64,000 nt of DNA from Paenibacillus prosopidis (GCF_003337375.1 NZ_QPJD01000003.1:1-64000), one strand, 5' to 3'. Counted from the first letter of the stretch, positions 15,803-24,880 are shown. Notes: generated from the sequence alone by a model not told the origin. A program made the numbers and translations.

Positions 15803-17344
15803 ATGCAGGATTATATTGTAATTCCTTTAATTGTTGTAGGTGTCATTGTTTTGCTTGGTCTGGCATTTTGGGCCCGTTATAAGACCGTCAGTCCGGATGA
15901 AGCGATGCTCGTAACCGGTTCATTTCTAGGAAGCCGACATGCAAGCACTGATGAATCAGGCCGTAAAGTAAAAATAATAAGAGGCGGCGGCGCGTTTATC
16001 CTCCCGATTTTCCAGAAAGCTGAGTTTCTTTCTTTACTGTCTCATAAGCTTGATGTATCTACTCCCGAGGTTTACACCGAACAAGGCGTTCCCGTCATGG
16101 CTGATGGGGTTGCGATAATAAAAATCGGCGGCGCGGTAGAAGACGTAGCAACGGCAGCAGAGCAATTTTTGGGAAAACCGACTGAGGCTTTAAAGGGCGA
16201 GGCACAAGAAGTGCTGGAAGGACATTTGCGGGCGATTCTCGGCTCGATGACGGTCGAAGAGGTGTATCGCAACCGCGATAAATTCGCTCAAGAGGTACAG
16301 GGCGTAGCAGCCAAGGACTTGAAGAAAATGGGCCTTCAAATCGTATCCTTCACCATTAAAGATTTGCGGGATAAGCATGGATATTTGGATGCGCTCGGTA
16401 AGCCGCGAATTGCAGCGGTGAAGAGGGATGCCGAGATCGCCGAAGCCGAGGCGGTTCGGGATGCAAGAATCCAGAAGGCGCATGCGGCGGAAGCCGGACA
16501 AAAGGCAGAGCTGTTGCGCGATACGAACATAGCTGAAGCTGAGAAGGATAAAGAAATGAAGGTCGCGTCGTTCAAACGCGATCAAGATACTGCGAAAGCT
16601 GAAGCGGATCAGGCTTATTCGATTCAAGAAGCCCGCGCGAAGCAAAGCGTCGTAGAGGAGCAAATGAAGGTTGAGCTTGTGCGTAAAGAACGTGAAATCG
16701 ACCTCGAGGCCAAAGAGATTTTGCGGCGAGAGAAGCAGTATGATGCGGAAGTGAAGAAAAAAGCCGATGCAGACCGTTACGCCGTGGAGCAAGCGGCAGA
16801 AGCAAATAAAGCGAAGCAGCTTCGAGAAGCGGATGCCTTGCAGTATCGTATAGAAGCGGAAGCGAAGGCGCATGCCGCACAGAAACGTTTGGACGGCTTG
16901 GCCGTTGCCGAAGCGGAGAAAGCGAAAGGTACGGCGGAAGCGGAAGTTATTAGACTTCGCGGTTTAGCAGAAGCGGAAGCGAAAGAGAAGCTTGCTGAAG
17001 CATTCGAAAAATTCGGAGAGGCCGCGATACTCGATATTATCGTGAAAATGCTGCCAGAGCTTGCAGGAAAAATAGCAGAGCCAATCAGCAGTATTGATAA
17101 GTTGACTGTCGTAGATACTGGAAATGGCGAAGGGGCGGCACGTCTAAGCAATTATGTCACATCACTCATGGCGACAGCTCCGGAAATGCTCAAAAGCGTA
17201 TCCGGTATTGATGTAAATGCACTTATCAAAGGGCTGACGTCCAAAACGATCGCGGCTCCGCCAGCTGTTAATAAACCGGTAGAAATTGCTGCAGCTTCAA
17301 CATCTTCAACATCTTCAATATCTAAGCTGCCTGACTTATCCTAG
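15803..17344 (+). CDS. floT: flotillin-like protein FloT (SPFH family)
   Basis: FloT scaffolds ordered membrane regions that affect signalling and cell-envelope enzymes. The 513-aa protein (B. subtilis FloT about 509) has an N-terminal membrane hairpin segment (residues 4-24), an SPFH domain up to about residue 190, and then a long charged coiled coil rich in Glu-Ala repeats (about 200-400). The C-terminal tail is rich in Ala, Ser and Thr. AAGGGGAAAGG precedes the ATG. It is the second gene of the NfeD/flotillin pair and ends at a palindromic terminator shared with rpsD. Its neighbour on the other side is a peptidoglycan synthase, an envelope target plausible for a flotillin. Confidence 0.93.
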   Translation: MQDYIVIPLIVVGVIVLLGLAFWARYKTVSPDEAMLVTGSFLGSRHASTDESGRKVKIIRGGGAFILPIFQKAEFLSLLSHKLDVSTPEVYTEQGVPVMADGVAIIKIGGAVEDVATAAEQFLGKPTEALKGEAQEVLEGHLRAILGSMTVEEVYRNRDKFAQEVQGVAAKDLKKMGLQIVSFTIKDLRDKHGYLDALGKPRIAAVKRDAEIAEAEAVRDARIQKAHAAEAGQKAELLRDTNIAEAEKDKEMKVASFKRDQDTAKAEADQAYSIQEARAKQSVVEEQMKVELVRKEREIDLEAKEILRREKQYDAEVKKKADADRYAVEQAAEANKAKQLREADALQYRIEAEAKAHAAQKRLDGLAVAEAEKAKGTAEAEVIRLRGLAEAEAKEKLAEAFEKFGEAAILDIIVKMLPELAGKIAEPISSIDKLTVVDTGNGEGAARLSNYVTSLMATAPEMLKSVSGIDVNALIKGLTSKTIAAPPAVNKPVEIAAASTSSTSSISKLPDLS

Positions 17345-17357
17345 TGACATTATAAGC

Positions 17358-17394
17358 AAAAAAAACCTTGAACCATATGGTTCAAGGTTTTTTT
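17358..17394. terminator. bidirectional terminator between floT and rpsD
   Basis: A perfect stem of ACCTTGAACC and its complement with an ATAT centre is flanked by A7 on the left and T7 on the right. It serves both convergent genes. Confidence 0.9.
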
Positions 17395-17399
17395 CATTA

Positions 17400-17999
17400 T
17401 TAACGGCTGTAGAACTCGACGATTTGTTTCTCGTCGATATCTTGGGAAAGCTCTCCGCGGTCAGGCAGACGAAGGAATTTTCCTTCCATTGCTTGCTCGT
17501 TGAATTCCAAGTAGTTCGGAAGGTGGTGACGGCCTTCCATAGCTTCTTTGATTGTTCTCAAGCTGCGGCTGCGCTCACGCAAGCCGATTACATCGCCAAG
17601 AGAAACGCTGTACGAAGCAATGTCCACTTTCTTGCCGTTTACAGTTACGTGGCCATGGGATACCAACTGGCGTGCTCCTGCACGGGAGTTGGAAAGACCA
17701 AGACGGTAAACGAGGTTGTCAAGACGGCTTTCAAGGAGGCCCATGAAGTTTTCACCGGCTTTACCTTTCATTTTTGCCGCTTTGTCAAACAAGTTGCGGA
17801 ATTGTTTTTCGTTCAAGCCGTACATGTGACGAAGCTTTTGTTTTTCTTGCAATTGAACGCCGTAACCACTCATTTTTTTGCGTTGGTTAGGGCCGTGTTG
17901 ACCTGGAGGGAACGGACGTTTCAATTCTTTGCCAGTACCGCTCAAAGAAATTCCAAGGCGGCGGCTTAATTTAAATTTAGGACCTGTATAACGTGACAT
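17400..17999 (-). CDS. rpsD: 30S ribosomal protein S4
   Basis: S4 is a primary 16S rRNA-binding protein that nucleates 30S assembly. The 199-aa product starts [20 protein letters not shown], has the S4 RNA-binding domain ([11 protein letters not shown]..., [12 protein letters not shown]) and ends IVEFYSR as in B. subtilis. The start at 17999 is chosen because the protein then begins exactly as in the family; the frame extends to 18065 but that part is leader. AAGGAG lies about 12 nt upstream, a long spacing. It is a single-gene unit with its own strong promoter, as in Bacillus. Confidence 0.95.
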   Translation of the reverse strand: MSRYTGPKFKLSRRLGISLSGTGKELKRPFPPGQHGPNQRKKMSGYGVQLQEKQKLRHMYGLNEKQFRNLFDKAAKMKGKAGENFMGLLESRLDNLVYRLGLSNSRAGARQLVSHGHVTVNGKKVDIASYSVSLGDVIGLRERSRSLRTIKEAMEGRHHLPNYLEFNEQAMEGKFLRLPDRGELSQDIDEKQIVEFYSR

Positions 18000-18166
18000 G
18001 CGTAATGTTAACTCCTTCATCAAATAAATTTGTGAATGGGGTTGTGTTTCGCCGAATACGTTCAATGTCCGAGCATGCTCGTCCCTGTAAGGCTAGTCAG
18101 CCGCTGGCCTACAGCGATCGTATTTCAATGAGGGTGACACAAAACCGTACGCCCATCTATTCATCA
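18000..18166 (-). promoter_or_regulatory. rpsD leader, probable S4 autoregulatory RNA
   Basis: Between the predicted transcription start (about 18166) and the rpsD start lies an untranslated leader of about 165 nt with several inverted repeats, including GAGCATGCTC near 18072-18081. In B. subtilis S4 represses its own mRNA by binding such a leader. I infer the same here from gene identity and leader length; I did not fold the RNA or match a covariance model. Confidence 0.4.
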
Positions 18167-18172
18167 ATAAAT

Positions 18173-18200
18173 ATTATATGAAATAGATAGCATTTGTCAA
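18173..18200 (-). promoter_or_regulatory. consensus SigA promoter of rpsD
   Basis: On the minus strand a perfect TTGACA (complement of 18195-18200) and a perfect TATAAT (complement of 18173-18178) are separated by 16 nt. This is the best match to the housekeeping consensus in the window, as expected for a ribosomal protein gene. Confidence 0.8.
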
Positions 18201-18363
18201 GGTTCGTGAGTGAAAATATAACATTGAAGAAGGCATCTAAAGACCTAGATTATATTAGACATAGTAGTGCATAATTCATAAATATGGAGTATGATATTCG
18301 TATTATTACGAGAATAACGGAAGCTCATCTCCTTGGTTGACGGATGGAAGGGTTGGGTGCTGC

Positions 18364-20307
18364 ATGGTTGATCGAATGAATAGCGATAACGCACATCGTA
18401 AAACATCAACGAATGCTGATAATTCAGCAGGAACACAACCGATTTGGTTTACGATTGAAGATATCAGCGATGCGGACGAGCCAATGCTGCCGCCTTTGCT
18501 GGGTGACAGCTTTCGTCAGTGGGAAGCAGAGGCTGCTGGATTAGAGCTGTTTCTAAATGGGGAATTTGTGTTACTCAACAAAGAGTTGATTGAAGTTGCA
18601 ACTGCAGGACATGTTAATGCGGAGCATCGCGGGGAACGCGATGCTGTACTTGCTGCTGCAGCCCGCAAAGTCCTAAATAGCGAGTGTACAAGTTCATTCG
18701 AAGCTCAACATTTATATGCATCGGCAGTGCCTATTCAAAGGCGCAAAGATGGAGTCGTCTTCGGCATTATCGTATATGTGTCTGCATACGGATCCGATGA
18801 TTATTTATCTGAGCTCCAGGTATGCGCTCTTCATTTCCGCAGCTGCTTTTACCGGAGGTTCGAGCAGCTTTACGTCCAAGATCTGCTCCTGCAGCAGGAG
18901 CGGGCGGATAAGGAAGCTAAGAGAAGAGATGCTTTGTTTGCTGCTGCCAAGCGGCTGTACGATCAAATAGACGTTTCGTCGGTCTTATCGGAATTGCTCC
19001 ATAGTTTAGAACTGCTTTATCCCAGCTCGGAGGTCCATCTTTATTTGTCGCAGGATCATTTGAACGGCGATCCTCGAGTGAAGCCGCTTGTCTTCAAAAA
19101 TGCAGAGCATGATCTCGTTGCCAAAGCGTTCCTGAATGGAAAAGCGGTTACAGAGCATGGTCATGACGGTACGATTCGTCTTGCGGTTCCGATGAACGGC
19201 AAGCAGGCTGCCTATGGCGTACTCTGCATGTCCAATGGTCCAGGCAAATGGGACGAAGCGGATTTACCTGCCTTTTTGCAGCTCATTGACACATCAGGCT
19301 CAGCCTTTGAGAATGCTAAACTGTATGAGCAGTCCAATTTGCTTATCAATGAGCTTAGACTCATCAACGAGCTAACGAAACGGTTAAATCAGTCGCTGCG
19401 GCTGAAAGAAATTTTCCATTTCGCCACAAGCGAGCTGTTAACCATTTTTGATGCTGATTATTGCTGCGTGCTGCAGCTGAATAAAGAAAATAATCATTTT
19501 GTCGTCATGTCCAGCAACTATCCGGCTTTAACGAGCGAGCAGTTTTCACCTGAATATGGCTTCTGCGGCATGGTTTACCGGACGAGGGAGCCGCTAATCA
19601 TCTCGGATTATTGGCATGCGCGTGTCGTTACTTCCAAGCTAATGGACAATACGGGCTCAAGATCGTTAATTGCCGCGCCAATTATGGTTGACGGAGAAGT
19701 TGTTGGCGTTATTTTAGTTACGCACAAAGCGCCGAATTTTTTTTCCTACGAAAATTATAAGCTCCTCCAAGTTATGAGCACACATATTGGACTAGCGGTC
19801 ACGAATGCTTCCCTTCATGCTGAAGTGCGCCGTATGGTAATAACTGACAACCTAACCGGGCTGCACGCCCGACATTACTTGAATGAACAAATTCAAAACC
19901 GGCAACGCAAAGACCCGTTTGGCTCGCTTATACTCGTTGACATCGATCATTTCAAGCGAATAAACGATACATTTGGGCATCAGGTCGGCGACCGGATACT
20001 GATTCAAGTCAGCAGCATTATTAACGCATCGATCCGGCAAGGCGATATCGCGGCCCGTTGGGGCGGCGAGGAGCTTGCCGTTTACTTGCCGGGAATTCGT
20101 GTTGAGCAAGCGTATCGTATCGCCGAAAGAATTCGGATGCACGTTGAAGAGGAGACGAATCCGGTAGTTACCGTGTCCTGCGGAGTGTCCGAATGGACCT
20201 TCGAGAATGAGAAAATAAGTGTTGAATCATTGTTTTACCGAGCGGATATGGCACTTTATGAAGCAAAAAACAACGGTAGAAACTGCATTTTCATTGGTCA
20301 AAATTAA
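18364..20307 (+). CDS. GAF-GGDEF diguanylate cyclase
   Basis: A cytoplasmic cyclic-di-GMP synthase of about 647 aa without membrane segments. An N-terminal region of about 170 aa without a clear family is followed by a helical linker, a first GAF-like domain (about 200-320), a second GAF domain (about 340-480), and a C-terminal GGDEF domain. The active site reads GGEEL, and RQGD five residues upstream is a complete inhibitory I-site, so both synthesis and product feedback are expected. I take ATG 18364, with GGAAGGG about 12 nt upstream; start choice is uncertain (TTG 18337 or ATG 18376 are alternatives). The signal sensed is unknown. Confidence 0.85.
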   Translation: MVDRMNSDNAHRKTSTNADNSAGTQPIWFTIEDISDADEPMLPPLLGDSFRQWEAEAAGLELFLNGEFVLLNKELIEVATAGHVNAEHRGERDAVLAAAARKVLNSECTSSFEAQHLYASAVPIQRRKDGVVFGIIVYVSAYGSDDYLSELQVCALHFRSCFYRRFEQLYVQDLLLQQERADKEAKRRDALFAAAKRLYDQIDVSSVLSELLHSLELLYPSSEVHLYLSQDHLNGDPRVKPLVFKNAEHDLVAKAFLNGKAVTEHGHDGTIRLAVPMNGKQAAYGVLCMSNGPGKWDEADLPAFLQLIDTSGSAFENAKLYEQSNLLINELRLINELTKRLNQSLRLKEIFHFATSELLTIFDADYCCVLQLNKENNHFVVMSSNYPALTSEQFSPEYGFCGMVYRTREPLIISDYWHARVVTSKLMDNTGSRSLIAAPIMVDGEVVGVILVTHKAPNFFSYENYKLLQVMSTHIGLAVTNASLHAEVRRMVITDNLTGLHARHYLNEQIQNRQRKDPFGSLILVDIDHFKRINDTFGHQVGDRILIQVSSIINASIRQGDIAARWGGEELAVYLPGIRVEQAYRIAERIRMHVEEETNPVVTVSCGVSEWTFENEKISVESLFYRADMALYEAKNNGRNCIFIGQN

Positions 20308-20344
20308 GTGCAGCCCTATAATTTTCAGCATATATGCAATGATG

Positions 20345-20374
20345 AGGACACCATATAAGGTGTCCTTTTTATTT
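20345..20374 (+). terminator. terminator of the diguanylate cyclase gene
   Basis: AGGACACC-ATATAA-GGTGTCCT followed by TTTTATTTT, 38 nt after the stop codon. Confidence 0.8.
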
Positions 20375-20451
20375 TGGCCGACAATTTGGAATAAGGAACC
20401 GGGAAGATAGGGGACGATACAATAGGAGTAGCAAGCACGGGAGGAATCTAT

Positions 20452-21213
20452 GTGAAACGAAAACAAGCAATAGCTTTTTGTCTTATTGTTGCCTCCATTG
20501 TATCCTTGTACGGCTGCAGCAGCGTTGTAAATCGGCGTTCGCCGGAGGAATGGTTGTCCTTGTCTTATTCAGGACTCGCAGCGATGGATCAATATGCGTT
20601 CACTGGGTCGATGAGCATGAAAACAGCTGACGGGATGGAATTTAAGCCGCAGACATTTGAGGGCAAAGTTGTTGATCACCAGCAACTAACGCTGCAGACT
20701 AGCAGCGAGGACCCGCTTCACTGGAATCCGGTGCAGGTGCTTGAAGCATTAAACAATACGAACAAACAGATTAGCATAATGAACGATACGAATGATCCCG
20801 AAACGGTAACGCTGCACATCATTGAGGATGAGGCTGTATCCAAGAAGAGATGGGAGCAGCGGCTGCGGGAGCAGCTCGACCAGCTGGCGGCTAAAGCGCC
20901 TTTAGAGGATAGTCCTTACAAGGAGGAGTGGCTGAATGAGCTTGCGCGATCACGTAAGCAGTTAGATGCTATGCTGGCTTCATTAAAAACGGTATCAGAA
21001 TATGAGCTGGTTATTGATCGAAACCGGCTGCTGCCGCTCAAAATGGACGAGAAGACGGTTTTTAGCTATACACATACGGGAAAGCCCTATTCGGAGGCAA
21101 GGTATACGACGGTTCGCTTTCAATCGTTTGACGGTGCCTCAAGCGATACTGTTCAACAGTCACTCAGTCGTGTTACGATGGATTTGTTAACCAGTGATAG
21201 TAGGAGGAGATGA
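20452..21213 (+). CDS. hypothetical lipoprotein
   Basis: A 253-aa exported protein. The N-terminus is a signal peptide with a lipobox (SLYGC, Cys at about residue 22), so it should be lipid-anchored to the outer face of the membrane. The rest is hydrophilic with a Glu/Arg/Leu-rich helix near residues 125-170 and beta-like ends; the overall look (a strand-rich region with YELVIDRNRLLPLKM) resembles lipoproteins of the LppX/LolA-like superfold, but this is a guess. The start is a GTG with GGGAGGA upstream. The stop codon overlaps an upstream ATG of the next gene, the M29 aminopeptidase, so they are likely cotranscribed. Confidence 0.7.
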   Translation: MKRKQAIAFCLIVASIVSLYGCSSVVNRRSPEEWLSLSYSGLAAMDQYAFTGSMSMKTADGMEFKPQTFEGKVVDHQQLTLQTSSEDPLHWNPVQVLEALNNTNKQISIMNDTNDPETVTLHIIEDEAVSKKRWEQRLREQLDQLAAKAPLEDSPYKEEWLNELARSRKQLDAMLASLKTVSEYELVIDRNRLLPLKMDEKTVFSYTHTGKPYSEARYTTVRFQSFDGASSDTVQQSLSRVTMDLLTSDSRRR

Positions 21214-21221
21214 TTTTACAC

Positions 21222-22340
21222 ATGCGTGATCCGCGATTGCAAAAGCTTGCGCAAAATTTAGTTGGATATTCCATCGATGTTCAGCCTGGAGAAAATGTGT
21301 TAATCGATATGATTGGCTCTGAACGCGAGCTGGCTAAATGTTTAATAGAAGAGGTTGCAAAGCGCGGCGGCAGGCCATTTGTAGAAACGAGCGACCGTTC
21401 CGTTCTGCGTACGCTTCTGCAGCATGCATCAAAGGAACAGTTGGAGCTTTGGTCGGCGCTCGATCTGGAGCGGATGAAGAACATGCAAGGCTATATTGCG
21501 GTTCGCTCAGGTGAAAATGTAAATGAACTAGCTGACGTTCCTGATGCAAAAATGCGCCTATACGAGCAAATTTACAGAAATCCCGTACATATGGAGCAGC
21601 GCGTCAAAAAAACGAAGTGGGTCGTTTTAAGGTATCCAAATGCGTCTATGGCACAGCTTGCTAATATGAGTACAGAGTCATTCGAAAATTTTTATTTTGA
21701 CGTATGTAATTTGGATTATGCGAAAATGGACAAAGCGATGGATCCGCTTCAGGCGTTAATGGACAAAACGGACCGTGTTCGAATCGTATCTCCGGGCACG
21801 GATTTATCCTTTTCAATCAAAGGAATCGGTTCAAAAAAATGTTCCGGCCACCGTAATATTCCAGACGGTGAAGTCTTCACCGCACCGGTTCGCGATTCGG
21901 TTCAAGGTACAATTACGTACAATGCGCCTAGCGTATATTCCGGCGTAACGTTCCAAAATATTTCATTCACATTCGAGAACGGTAAAATCGTCCATGCCGA
22001 GAGCAATGATACGGCTCGTTTAAATGAAATTTTGGATATGGACGAAGGCGCGCGTTATATCGGTGAATTTGCGATTGGCTTTAATCCGCATATTTTACAT
22101 CCGATGAATGATATTTTGTTTGATGAAAAAATTGCCGGAAGCTTGCATTTCACGCCGGGTCAAGCTTATGCAGGAGTGACGGATAACGGCAACCGCTCGT
22201 CTGTCCATTGGGATTTAGTGCTAATTCAGCGTCCGGAATATGGCGGCGGAGAAATTTATTTCGATGACGTGCTTATTCGGAAAGATGGCCAGTTTGTCCT
22301 TCAGGAGTTGGAAGGGTTAAATTCCGAAAATTTGAAATAA
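21222..22340 (+). CDS. M29-family metallo-aminopeptidase
   Basis: A cytoplasmic aminopeptidase of the thermophilic M29 (AmpS/PepS/aminopeptidase T) family, about 372 aa. The N-terminal domain begins RDPRLQKLAQNLVGYSIDVQPGENVLI. The C-terminal catalytic domain has the conserved metal-binding segments IPDGEVFTAP, GEFAIGFNP and the His-containing SSVHWDL. Two starts are possible: ATG 21210 lies only 2 nt after AGGAGG, and ATG 21222 lies 14 nt after it; the latter begins at the conserved MRDPRL, so I use it. The gene overlaps or abuts the lipoprotein gene. Confidence 0.85.
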   Translation: MRDPRLQKLAQNLVGYSIDVQPGENVLIDMIGSERELAKCLIEEVAKRGGRPFVETSDRSVLRTLLQHASKEQLELWSALDLERMKNMQGYIAVRSGENVNELADVPDAKMRLYEQIYRNPVHMEQRVKKTKWVVLRYPNASMAQLANMSTESFENFYFDVCNLDYAKMDKAMDPLQALMDKTDRVRIVSPGTDLSFSIKGIGSKKCSGHRNIPDGEVFTAPVRDSVQGTITYNAPSVYSGVTFQNISFTFENGKIVHAESNDTARLNEILDMDEGARYIGEFAIGFNPHILHPMNDILFDEKIAGSLHFTPGQAYAGVTDNGNRSSVHWDLVLIQRPEYGGGEIYFDDVLIRKDGQFVLQELEGLNSENLK

Positions 22341-22443
22341 ATGAAATTGAAGCGTTTTTCATTTTTCCTCTTGCTGGATGGTGCGATTCGGGTTATCATG
22401 GTTTCAAAGGTATGCTTTACTAAATTAACTGGAGGGATCTCCC

Positions 22444-22686
22444 ATGTCCAACAATGCAGCTATTGTAGAAATTTCCCAAACGGCTAGCCAATTCACTTCT
22501 TCGATCGTTCTGCAAGCCGAGAGCAAATATATCGATGTTAAAAGCATTCTCGGACTTTTCACTACACTAGTGGGAGGACATGCGTACGAGTTGCATGTAC
22601 ACGGCCCGGATGCGGAAGCGGCGAAAACAGCAATGGCTGACGTATTCGCCAAACATAACTTGAATGTTACTGTAATTACGGATTAG
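22444..22686 (+). CDS. HPr-like protein without the catalytic histidine
   Basis: An 80-aa protein that aligns with HPr/Crh from about residue 5 to the end. Counting back from the conserved SKY, the position of His15 is Ser, and the Arg17-Pro18 that follow it in HPr are Phe-Thr, so it cannot act as a phosphocarrier. The segment VKSILGL keeps the serine equivalent to Ser46, the HPr-kinase site. About 12 residues between the first helix and that serine are missing compared with HPr. Crh of B. subtilis also lacks His15. GGAGGGATCTCCC precedes the ATG. The gene is monocistronic and ends at a strong terminator. A role in CcpA signalling is possible but unproven. Confidence 0.75.
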   Translation: MSNNAAIVEISQTASQFTSSIVLQAESKYIDVKSILGLFTTLVGGHAYELHVHGPDAEAAKTAMADVFAKHNLNVTVITD

Positions 22687-22703
22687 TAGTCTTATAATTT
22701 AGA

Positions 22704-22745
22704 AGAAAAGCGCTCCTTCTTTTTAGAAGGAGCGCTTTTCTGTTT
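22704..22745 (+). terminator. terminator after the HPr-like gene
   Basis: A 17-bp perfect stem (22704-22720 / 22725-22741, including AGCGCTCCTTCT) with a TTTT loop, followed by GTTTTG. Confidence 0.85.
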
Positions 22746-22823
22746 TGTCCTTGTGTAATCGCTCTTTTTCGTCTAATATAAAGGATATAGAAGACGGCGG
22801 ATACGCGCACAGGGGGGAAAACG

Positions 22824-23111
22824 ATGTCTTCACCGGAAATTACGGTACAATTGCATGAAAAAGCGCTTCGTCTCCTTCAGGAAGATGCGAGTAAAATAGA
22901 AAAACTAATCGAAGTGCAGATGGAAAATTTGACAACTCGTCAATGTCCACTGTACGAGGAAGTATTAGATACGCAAATGTATGGGTTCTCGCGGGAGGTT
23001 GACTTTGCTGTTCGCGCCGGTTTAATCGCCGAGATGGCAGGCAAAGAGATCGTGAGCAGATTAGAGCGGAATTTGGCTCTGCTATACGAAGCATTGGATA
23101 AAAAAGAGTAG
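22824..23111 (+). CDS. ylaN: YlaN family protein
   Basis: A 95-aa all-helical cytoplasmic protein. The central stretch [28 protein letters not shown], split here as [10 protein letters not shown], then [13 protein letters not shown], and the following [12 protein letters not shown] are nearly the same as in B. subtilis YlaN. YlaN has been linked to iron homeostasis through the Fur regulator; the sequence alone does not show that. GGGGGGAAAA precedes the ATG. Its stop codon lies in the stem of the terminator shared with the Ca2+ exchanger gene. ftsW, its B. subtilis neighbour, is 2 kb away. Confidence 0.9.
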   Translation: MSSPEITVQLHEKALRLLQEDASKIEKLIEVQMENLTTRQCPLYEEVLDTQMYGFSREVDFAVRAGLIAEMAGKEIVSRLERNLALLYEALDKKE

Positions 23112-23137
23112 TCTCCAATTGGAGGCTACTCTTTTTT
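23101..23137. terminator. bidirectional terminator overlapping the ylaN stop
   Basis: A 16-bp stem (23101-23116 / 23121-23136, one T-G wobble) with an AATT loop. The left arm contains the last codons and the stop of ylaN; A runs and T runs flank it on both sides. Confidence 0.8.
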
Positions 23138-23190
23138 ATGCAAGTATGGATTAGATGCCTCGAGACATGGGCATGAAGAAGGTTTCCTTC

Positions 23191-24249
23191 TTAAACGAGG
23201 TAGAATGCAATGCCTAGTATAATGTAAACCATAAGAAGCAGCACACCCTCATACCAGTTCGTCTCACCGTCGCGCGACACGGATTTGGCGATAAATACCG
23301 AAACGCCTATTGCTGTTAATTCGATCGGTGTAAATACGATGTCCATCGTATTGCCGAACAGCGCACTGATGAGAATGAGCACCGGGGCGACGAACAATGC
23401 GATTTGCAAACTGCTGCCGATCGCGATTTCGACGGCTGCGCCGATTTTATTCTTCATCGCCAATAACACAGCTGCGCTATGCTCTGCGGCGTTACCGACG
23501 ATCGCGATTACGAATGCTCCTATAAACAGCTCAGACAGGCCGAATTTTGCGCTAAAGGCATCAAGGGTATGTACGAGCCATTCGCTGACGAAAGCGACCA
23601 TAACGGTAGCCAGCAGGAGATAAAGGACCGACTTCCCTTTGGACCAAGCCGGCTCTTCTCCATGATCGGGATTCATGACTTCGTCAGAGAGCATATCTTT
23701 GTGGGTAAACATTGAGAATATAAGCCACAAAATGTATGAAACGATGAGTATACCCGCAACCGCGAGACTTAGAAACTCATCCTTATCCCAAGTGAATTTC
23801 TCGGAAACAATAAATACGGCAGGGACAAAAAGCCCGATTACCGCCATGATCATCAGCGTTGAGTTATGCTCGGCCAAACGATTATTAAAGCGCTGTTGCT
23901 TGTATTTAAGCCCTCCTAACAAAATGCTGAGTCCTAGCACGAGCAATAGATTGCCAATGATAGCACCGGTCAAACTTGCTTTCACCATTTCGAATTGTTG
24001 TTCTCTAATCAAGAAGATAGCGATAATGAGCTCTGCCGCATTACCGAAGGTCGCATTTAGAAAGCCGCCAAGTCGTTGACCCGCATAGTGAGCTACGCTC
24101 TCCGTCGCTTTCCCGAGAAAGCCTGCCACAAAAATAATGGCGATCGCTGAAATGACGAATTGCAACGTAGTGTCCCAATGGGCGTAATGACCAATCCCGC
24201 TGAGCGCAAACATGGCAATTAATCCGGAAAAAAACAATTTTTGATTCAA
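23191..24249 (-). CDS. Ca2+/H+ antiporter (CaCA family, ChaA/CAX type)
   Basis: A membrane cation exchanger of about 352 aa with roughly 11 hydrophobic segments. The two signature repeats are present: GGFLNATFGNAAELI near residue 75 and AIVGNAAEHSAA near residue 250; their Glu residues bind the cation. An acidic loop lies between the two halves. It resembles B. subtilis YfkE. I start at TTG 24249 because AAAGAGGTGG lies 5 nt upstream; the frame stays open to 24384 but that part has no ribosome site and is not hydrophobic in the expected way. It is convergent with ylaN. Confidence 0.87.
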   Translation of the reverse strand: MNQKLFFSGLIAMFALSGIGHYAHWDTTLQFVISAIAIIFVAGFLGKATESVAHYAGQRLGGFLNATFGNAAELIIAIFLIREQQFEMVKASLTGAIIGNLLLVLGLSILLGGLKYKQQRFNNRLAEHNSTLMIMAVIGLFVPAVFIVSEKFTWDKDEFLSLAVAGILIVSYILWLIFSMFTHKDMLSDEVMNPDHGEEPAWSKGKSVLYLLLATVMVAFVSEWLVHTLDAFSAKFGLSELFIGAFVIAIVGNAAEHSAAVLLAMKNKIGAAVEIAIGSSLQIALFVAPVLILISALFGNTMDIVFTPIELTAIGVSVFIAKSVSRDGETNWYEGVLLLMVYIILGIAFYLV

Positions 24250-24426
24250 TCTTGCCACCTCTTTATCATTTGCTGAAAACCTGATAATACTATAACGAAA
24301 ATAAAAGGACATGTAAACTTTACCAATAAAAAACAGACAGTTGCGACTTATTAAATTGGGTGTTCTTGCTTCAAGTCTAACCATCTATTACAATAAAGAT
24401 ATATGGCAAAATGAGGAGTGAGTCAC

Positions 24427-24804
24427 ATGACCGAAGAGCTTCAAACAGGTCTTATCCGAATTTCAGATGATGTAGTCGCAACGATAGCTGGACTCGCTGC
24501 ACTTGAAACACCTGGCATAGCAGCTATGTCAGGCGGTATTTCCGAAGGGCTTGCCAAACGTCTGAGCGGTAAAAATGTGCAGAAGGGCGTATCTGTAGAG
24601 GTGGGGCAGTTGGAAGCAGCGATCGATCTTCGGATCATCGTCCACTACGGTATCCCCATTCAAGAGGTTTGCCGTCAGCTGCAGCTGAATGTGCGCGAAT
24701 CCGTTGAGAATATGACAGGTCTTCACGTTGTAGAAGTAAACGTTAAGGTCGAGGGCGTTGCTTTTAAAGAGGAAGAAATAGAAGAGCAGCACCGATTGAA
24801 GTAA
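24427..24804 (+). CDS. Asp23/Gls24 family envelope stress protein
   Basis: A 125-aa Asp23-domain protein. It begins with ITIRISDDVVATIAGLAA-like residues (here LIRISDDVVATIAGL), then an internal GISEGLAKRLSGKN, and VGQLEAAIDLRIIVHYG, ending VVEVNVKVEGV. This is the standard Asp23/Gls24 pattern; members associate with the membrane through partner proteins and respond to alkali or cell-wall stress. A second paralogue, yloU, is at 61838. The start is ATG 24427, 8 nt after GAGGAG. It is convergent with ftsW. Confidence 0.85.
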   Translation: MTEELQTGLIRISDDVVATIAGLAALETPGIAAMSGGISEGLAKRLSGKNVQKGVSVEVGQLEAAIDLRIIVHYGIPIQEVCRQLQLNVRESVENMTGLHVVEVNVKVEGVAFKEEEIEEQHRLK

Positions 24805-24825
24805 TGAGACAAGCAAATCATTTAT

Positions 24826-24863
24826 AAAAAAGGTACCTCTCACAATGTGGAGGTACCTTTTTT
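24826..24863. terminator. bidirectional terminator between the Asp23 gene and ftsW
   Basis: AAAAAAGGTACCTC (24826-24839) pairs perfectly with GAGGTACCTTTTTT (24850-24863) across a 10-nt loop. Confidence 0.85.
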
Positions 24864-24880
24864 ATGAGCAGGTTCAACGG

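Noticed and set aside
17286-17969. Long plus-strand frame opposite rpsD
   Set aside because: It is antisense to a highly conserved ribosomal protein gene and runs through the floT/rpsD terminator.
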